Source: an uncultured Eubacteriales bacterium (GTDB lineage: Bacteria; Bacillota; Clostridia; Oscillospirales; Oscillospiraceae). From it: a stretch of 64,000 bases of DNA. The position numbers and the translations under genes were made by a program. The stretch is taken from contig ONVI01000007.1 of the NCBI GenBank assembly GCA_900321275.1, positions 1 to 64,000 of the forward strand. Reading direction: 5' to 3'. This document shows, one piece after another, positions 59,788-64,000 of the stretch (position 1 is its first letter; each line of letters opens with the position of its first letter). The notes beneath the pieces were generated by a model. It searched no databases. It saw only the letters and a list, made by a program, of their open reading frames with translations, and had not been told where the DNA came from.

Positions 59788-61353
59788 ATGAATTTGAAAA
59801 CCCTCTTCTCCGGGGCAAGCTCCGCCTGCTTTGAGCTGCTTAACGAAGCTCCCTATTATGCCCCCGAAGAATTCAAAGTGCTCCTGGACGGCAAGGAGCA
59901 ATATACCTGCGAAAGCAATGTTTTCTCCCTCTACGGCCTTGAGCCGAAGAAGGATTACAGCCTGCGCGTTGCGGGAACGAATTTTGAAGCGGAACTGTCT
60001 TTCTCCACCGCGGCCGAGTGCTGCTGCATCGACGTGCGTACATTCGGCGCCGTCGGCGACGGGGAGCGCGACGATACCCAGGCGATCCAGACGGCGATCA
60101 GCTACCTGCCGGAGGGCGGACGCCTGGTTTTCCCGGCTGGCGATTATCTGACACGCCCGCTGACGCTCAAGAGCCATATCACGCTCGAGCTTCAGGAGAA
60201 CGCAAGGCTCCTCGGCTGGACAAAGCGTGAAGACTATCCCATCGACCCCGCCTTTGTCATTGACACAAAGGGAAACGAAATCCATTTCAGCGGCTTCGAG
60301 GGCAACGCCGTGCCCATGTACCGCTCCCTGATCACTGCCCAGTATGCCGAGGATATCACCATTGTCGGCCCCGGCACGGTGGACGGCAACGCCCCCAATA
60401 CGGACTTCTGGGTCGACTTCCACAGCTTTCCTGCGGCAAGACCGCGCACGCTGTTCTTCAACCGCTGCAAGAACATCACGGTACACGGCGTACACGTCTG
60501 CAATTCCGCCTCCTGGCAGATTCATCCCTATTACTCCGAACACCTCGGCTTTTATGACGTAAAGGTTTCGGCGCCCAAGAACAGCCCCAACACCGACGCG
60601 CTGGACCCCGAGTCCTGCGACGGCGTGGAGATCATCGGCTGCCGCTTCACCGTCGGCGACGACTGCATCGCCATCAAGTCCGGCAAGATTGAGCTCGGCA
60701 CAAAGTTCAACCGCCCCGCGATCCGCCACACCATCCGCAACTGCCTTATGGCCTTCGGCCACGGCGCGATCACGCTCGGCAGCGAGATCGGCGCGGGCGT
60801 GCAGGATCTGAGTGTCAGCCAGTGCCTGTTCCGCGGGACTGACCGCGGTCTGCGCATCAAGAGCCGCCGCGGGCGCGGAAAGAACTGCCGCATCGACGGC
60901 GTGAGCTTTGACAATATCCGCATGGAGGGTGTGCTGACTCCGGTGGCCATCAACCTCTGGTACAACTGCTGCGATCCGGATCGCGATAGCGAATACGTCT
61001 GGTCGCGCGAGCACCTGCCTGTGGACGACCGGACGCCGTATATGGGCTCCTTCCACTTCAAAAATCTTCTCTGCACGGACGCGGAGGTCGCCGCCTGCTA
61101 CATCGACGGTCTGCCCGAAGCGCCGATCGGCGAGGTCAGCTTTGAGAATGTGGATATCCGCTTCTCTCCGGATGCAAAGCCCGGCGTTCCGATCATGGAA
61201 AACTTCGCAAAGCAGCGCTGCCGCCTCGGTATGTATTTTGATAATGTCCGCCGCATTCGTCTCGAGAACGTCCGGCTCTCGAACGTGGACGGCGAGAATC
61301 TCATCGCCGATCATTACGAGAAGCTTGATTTGAAGAACTTTTGTGAGGGTTGA
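59788..61353 (+). CDS. GH28 polygalacturonase-type glycoside hydrolase
   Basis: A 521-residue beta-helix hydrolase of family GH28, cleaving alpha-1,4-galacturonan or rhamnogalacturonan. The N-terminal 85 residues form a small beta-domain, as in exo-acting bacterial members; the helix starts at FGAVGDGERDDTQAIQ. Catalytic motifs are intact: NTDALD, GDDCIAIKSG (two aspartates), GHGAITLGSE (His) and RGLRIKS. No signal peptide, so it is cytoplasmic and probably trims imported oligosaccharides to galacturonate. ATG is chosen over a TTG two codons earlier; the ribosome site is weak, and coupling to gene D is likely. Confidence 0.93.
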   Translation: MNLKTLFSGASSACFELLNEAPYYAPEEFKVLLDGKEQYTCESNVFSLYGLEPKKDYSLRVAGTNFEAELSFSTAAECCCIDVRTFGAVGDGERDDTQAIQTAISYLPEGGRLVFPAGDYLTRPLTLKSHITLELQENARLLGWTKREDYPIDPAFVIDTKGNEIHFSGFEGNAVPMYRSLITAQYAEDITIVGPGTVDGNAPNTDFWVDFHSFPAARPRTLFFNRCKNITVHGVHVCNSASWQIHPYYSEHLGFYDVKVSAPKNSPNTDALDPESCDGVEIIGCRFTVGDDCIAIKSGKIELGTKFNRPAIRHTIRNCLMAFGHGAITLGSEIGAGVQDLSVSQCLFRGTDRGLRIKSRRGRGKNCRIDGVSFDNIRMEGVLTPVAINLWYNCCDPDRDSEYVWSREHLPVDDRTPYMGSFHFKNLLCTDAEVAACYIDGLPEAPIGEVSFENVDIRFSPDAKPGVPIMENFAKQRCRLGMYFDNVRRIRLENVRLSNVDGENLIADHYEKLDLKNFCEG

Positions 61354-61355
61354 GT

Positions 61356-62486
61356 ATGTACGAAGAAATTGACGCCTACGTCCGGGGCCTGATCGAAAAG
61401 TCCTCGCCGTCTCACACGGCCTGGAACATCGAAAGCGTCCGGGAGGGAAGACCCGCAAGCTGGAACTATATCGACGGCTGCATGATTACTGCCCTGCTTG
61501 CCATGAGCGATATCACCGGGGACGCGCGTTACTTCGACTTTGCGGAGAGCTTTATCGACTGGTTCGTGCTGGACGACGGTACGATCCGCACCTATGACCG
61601 TAAAAAATACAATCTCGACGATATCAACGAGGGGCGCGTCCTTTTCCCCCTGTACGCAAAGACGGGGAAGGAGAAGTATAAAAAGGCCGCCGGGAATCTC
61701 TATCGGCAGATTCAGGAGCAGCCGCGCACCTTTGAAGGAAACTTCTGGCACAAGGCCATCTATCCCAATCAGGTCTGGCTGGACGGCCTGTATATGGCCC
61801 AGCCCTTCTATGCCCTGTATGAGACCACCTTCGGCAGCGGCGACGTGAGCGATACCCTTTCCCAAATCGCCAATGTCCGCCTGCGCATGTTCGACGAGGC
61901 GCGCAAGCTTTATTATCACGGCTATGACGCGACCCGCACGATTTTCTGGGCCGATCCCGTGACGGGCTGCTCCAAAAACTTCTGGCTCAGGAGTGTCGGC
62001 TGGTTTTCCGTGGCGCTCGTTGATCTCTGCGAAATCCTCCCCAACGGCGCGGGCAGAGATCGCCTGTGCGAAATCTTCAACGAGCTGATCGCGGGCGTCG
62101 CCCCCTATGCCGACAAGGAAACCGGCCTCTACTGGCAGGTGGTCGACCAGGGAGGACGCGAGGGCAACTATCTTGAAACGAGCGGCAGCAGCATGCTTGC
62201 CTATTCGATGCTCAAGGGCGCGCGCCTCGGCGTACTGCCCAAAGAATACGCCGCGAAAGGCGAGAAAACCTTCCGCGGCATCGTGGATAAGTATTTGTCC
62301 TTTACGGATGGGGAACTGAATCTGGGAGGCATCTGCCTGGTGGCGGGTCTCGGCCCGGAGGACAATCCCCGGCGCGACGGCAGCTATGAGTACTATATCT
62401 CCGAGCCTGTCGTGGAAAACGACGCCAAAGGCGTCGCGCCCTTTGTGCTGTGCTATACGGAGATCAAGCGTCTGGGCGTATCTTGA
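61356..62486 (+). CDS. GH105 unsaturated rhamnogalacturonyl hydrolase
   Basis: A 376-residue (alpha/alpha)6-barrel hydrolase of family GH105 (YteR/YesR type), removing the unsaturated uronate from lyase-derived rhamnogalacturonan or galacturonan fragments. Typical blocks are ASWNYIDGCMITALL, WLDGLYMAQPFYAL with the catalytic Asp, and KNFWLRSVGWFSVALVDL. GLYWQVVDQGGREGNYLETSGSSM is also present, in outline. No signal peptide. GAGGG lies six bases before the ATG. Its last 23 bases overlap the convergent AraC gene. A substrate needing a lyase suggests such a lyase is encoded elsewhere. Confidence 0.93.
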   Translation: MYEEIDAYVRGLIEKSSPSHTAWNIESVREGRPASWNYIDGCMITALLAMSDITGDARYFDFAESFIDWFVLDDGTIRTYDRKKYNLDDINEGRVLFPLYAKTGKEKYKKAAGNLYRQIQEQPRTFEGNFWHKAIYPNQVWLDGLYMAQPFYALYETTFGSGDVSDTLSQIANVRLRMFDEARKLYYHGYDATRTIFWADPVTGCSKNFWLRSVGWFSVALVDLCEILPNGAGRDRLCEIFNELIAGVAPYADKETGLYWQVVDQGGREGNYLETSGSSMLAYSMLKGARLGVLPKEYAAKGEKTFRGIVDKYLSFTDGELNLGGICLVAGLGPEDNPRRDGSYEYYISEPVVENDAKGVAPFVLCYTEIKRLGVS

Positions 62487-63258
62487 TGGAGTCTCCGTCC
62501 TTTACCTCCTCGCGCTCCGACTGTCGTTCCTCCTGATACCGGGAAGGGGAGACCCCGTATTTCTTCCGGAAGATCTTGGAGAAATACAGCGGCTCACGAA
62601 AACCGCAGAGGTGGCAGATTTCCGAAATATTTGCGCCGTTTTTATCGCTGCGGCCGAGACGCTCCGCCGCTGCCTGCAGCCTGGTATCGCTGAGAAACTG
62701 ATGCGGCGTTGTGCCGACCGTCTTCTTGAAAAGCTTGCGCAGATAATCGTAGTTGAAGGGCAGGGAGCGGAGATACTGATCCAACTCCAGATTCTCGTCC
62801 GGGTAGTTGCGGATGATGTAGCTTGCGATCTCCTCAACAATGGGATTCTGTACCGGCGCGTGCAGATAAGTGCTGACGAGGACGAGAAAGAGGTTTGCAT
62901 AAGCCGAAAGCAGAACCGACTGCTTGCCGGGTTCGCTGCTGAAATGATAGAAGATCGCAGTCACGGCGTCCAGAATGAAGTGGTTGCCGTCGTCGTGGAG
63001 CACAGCGGGCTCACGCAGACTCAGGGCGGGCTTGACCATATTGAAGTGAATGTTGGTAAAGCCGGTGCCGCTCTCGTTGCGGTGGTAGACCATCGGAGGA
63101 ATCAGAAGCAGATCGCCCGCCTTGTAGGAAATGCTGCCCTCTTTATAAGTAAGCAGGCCTTCGCCGGAGGTGCAGTATATAAACTCCCAGCTCGTGTGGG
63201 CATGTGTTGATACGGAAAAAGTAATCAGATGCTTTCCCGCATAGATGATCTCATTCAT
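62464..63258 (-). CDS. AraC-family regulator of the pectin locus
   Basis: A 264-residue AraC-type regulator. The N-terminal cupin half has HAHTSWEFIYCTSGEGLLTY and LLLIPPMVYHRNE. The C-terminal half has the two helix-turn-helices (FNYDYLRKLFKKTVGTTPHQ region and ISEICHLCGFREPLYFSKIF) and ends GVSPSRYQEERQS. AAAGGAG precedes the ATG; a 12-codon upstream extension lacks a good site. It is divergent from the last ATPase gene and convergent with GH105, and probably activates the pectin genes in response to a uronate oligosaccharide. Confidence 0.92.
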   Translation of the reverse strand: MNEIIYAGKHLITFSVSTHAHTSWEFIYCTSGEGLLTYKEGSISYKAGDLLLIPPMVYHRNESGTGFTNIHFNMVKPALSLREPAVLHDDGNHFILDAVTAIFYHFSSEPGKQSVLLSAYANLFLVLVSTYLHAPVQNPIVEEIASYIIRNYPDENLELDQYLRSLPFNYDYLRKLFKKTVGTTPHQFLSDTRLQAAAERLGRSDKNGANISEICHLCGFREPLYFSKIFRKKYGVSPSRYQEERQSEREEVKDGDSIKIRPDA

Positions 63259-63306
63259 ATGCGATCGCTCCTTTCCTGTATAGTGTAACAGCAAATGTCC
63301 GTTTTG

Positions 63307-63336
63307 TCCATATAGAAAATCCTTTTAATCCATATA
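63307..63336 (+). promoter_or_regulatory. Direct repeat operator, probable AraC-type binding site
   Basis: TCCATATA occurs twice, 22 bases apart (two helical turns), and the second copy runs into TATAAT (63333-63338), the likely -10 box of the following gene. A poor -35 and tandem sites near -35/-10 are typical of AraC-activated promoters. Confidence 0.5.
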
Positions 63337-63372
63337 ATGAAGTAATTTGAGACGATCAAGGGGGATTCAGGA

Positions 63373-64000
63373 ATGGCATATTTAACGCTGAAGAACATCA
63401 ACAAGATCTACCCAAACGGCTATCACGCGGTCCACAATTTCAATCTGGATATGGAGCGGGGCGAATTTATCGTCTTTGTCGGACCCTCCGGCTGCGGAAA
63501 ATCCACGACGCTGCGCATGATTGCGGGACTCGAGGATATCTCAAACGGCGAGTTCCTGATTAACGGCAAGCGCGCCAACGAGCAGGGCCCGCGGGAGCGC
63601 GGCGTGGCGATGGTCTTCCAGAGCTACGCGCTCTATCCCCAGATGAGCGTCTATGACAACATCGCCTTCGGTCTGGAGCTCCAGGGCGCGGACGATGATT
63701 ATATCGACGAGAAGGTGCGCAACACGGCCCGCATCCTCGGCCTGACCGATTACCTTGACCGTCTGCCGAGGGCGCTCTCCGGCGGCCAGCGCCAGCGTGT
63801 CGCCATCGGCCGTGCGCTCATCCGCAAGGTCGGCATCTTCCTTATGGACGAGCCGCTTTCCAACCTCGACGCCAAGCAGCGCGTCACCATGCGCTCCGAG
63901 ATCACGCAGATCCACCGCGAGACCGGCGCGACCACCATCTACGTCACCCATGACCAGACCGAGGCCATGACCATGGCCGACCGCATCGTCGTCATGAAGG
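63373..64000 (+). CDS. Second UgpC/MsmX-type sugar ABC ATPase, 3' end cut by window
   Basis: The first 209 residues of another CUT1 sugar ATPase; the frame is open to the window edge. Walker A GPSGCGKST, Q-loop VFQSYALYPQMSV, signature LSGGQRQR, Walker B FLMDEPLSNLDA and H-loop YVTHDQTEAMTM are all intact. It closely resembles the ATPase at 57373. AAGGGGG lies about nine bases before the ATG. Divergent from the AraC regulator, it may head a further sugar uptake operon or act as a general ATPase for permeases without their own, such as the malEFG set. Confidence 0.94.
   Translation, partial: MAYLTLKNINKIYPNGYHAVHNFNLDMERGEFIVFVGPSGCGKSTTLRMIAGLEDISNGEFLINGKRANEQGPRERGVAMVFQSYALYPQMSVYDNIAFGLELQGADDDYIDEKVRNTARILGLTDYLDRLPRALSGGQRQRVAIGRALIRKVGIFLMDEPLSNLDAKQRVTMRSEITQIHRETGATTIYVTHDQTEAMTMADRIVVMK

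Overview
The window looks like a chromosomal segment of a GC-rich, spore-forming Clostridia, most likely of the Oscillospirales/Oscillospiraceae. The evidence is spoIIID, a YlmC/YmxH-type protein, the dgt-dnaG-rpoD cluster, a class III fructose-1,6-bisphosphatase, strong GGAGG ribosome binding sites, and interspersed palindromic repeats of the kind common in gut Oscillospirales. No rRNA, tRNA, phage, transposase or CRISPR array was seen.

Layout. Positions 1-6.7 kb carry the end of a beta-carbonic anhydrase, then a leftward polyphosphate group (two-domain PPK2, PPK1, ROK sugar kinase) and a rightward EamA-type exporter. From 6.8 to 16.4 kb are rightward housekeeping genes (ylmC, a lipoprotein, hflX, yigZ, a tiny secreted LRR-like protein, dgt, dnaG, rpoD, a PatB/MalY aminotransferase), with repeat elements in most gaps. 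From 36.4 down to 16.4 kb runs a very compact leftward operon of 22 genes. It starts with a sigma-A-like promoter, a cobalamin riboswitch and an intrinsic terminator, and encodes most of the anaerobic cobalamin pathway: cbiF, cbiET, cbiA, cobT, cobU, cobS, a short cobU-like gene, cobC, cbiB, cobD, cobQ, cbiC, a Cys-rich protein, cbiD, cbiG, cbiH and cobK. It ends with an export-signal-bearing CbiK chelatase, a secreted tandem-domain protein and a BtuFCD/FepBCD-type ABC importer whose ATPase has an extra C-terminal domain.

From 36.5 to 49 kb are fbp, a GT4 glycosyltransferase, spoIIID, a malEFG-type ABC importer (no ATPase of its own), a hypothetical protein, a GGDEF protein, a MATE transporter and an AraC regulator. 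From 49.2 kb to the end is a pectin-utilisation locus: a TIM-barrel isomerase/epimerase, a pectinesterase (CE8), a long rightward operon with two CUT1 permeases, a very large binding lipoprotein, a UgpC/MsmX-type ATPase and five small membrane proteins of unknown function, then GH28 and GH105 enzymes. A second AraC regulator and the start of a second ATPase gene close the window.

How the genes work together. The cobalamin operon probably makes the cofactor from sirohydrochlorin-level precursors and imports a corrinoid, tetrapyrrole or metal when B12 is low. cbiL, SUMT and an adenosyltransferase must lie elsewhere. The pectin enzymes have no signal peptides, so oligogalacturonides or rhamnogalacturonan fragments are probably imported whole by the ABC system and cut in the cytoplasm. 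The least explained parts are the surface CbiK/tandem-domain/ABC module and the set of accessory membrane proteins in the pectin transporter operon.
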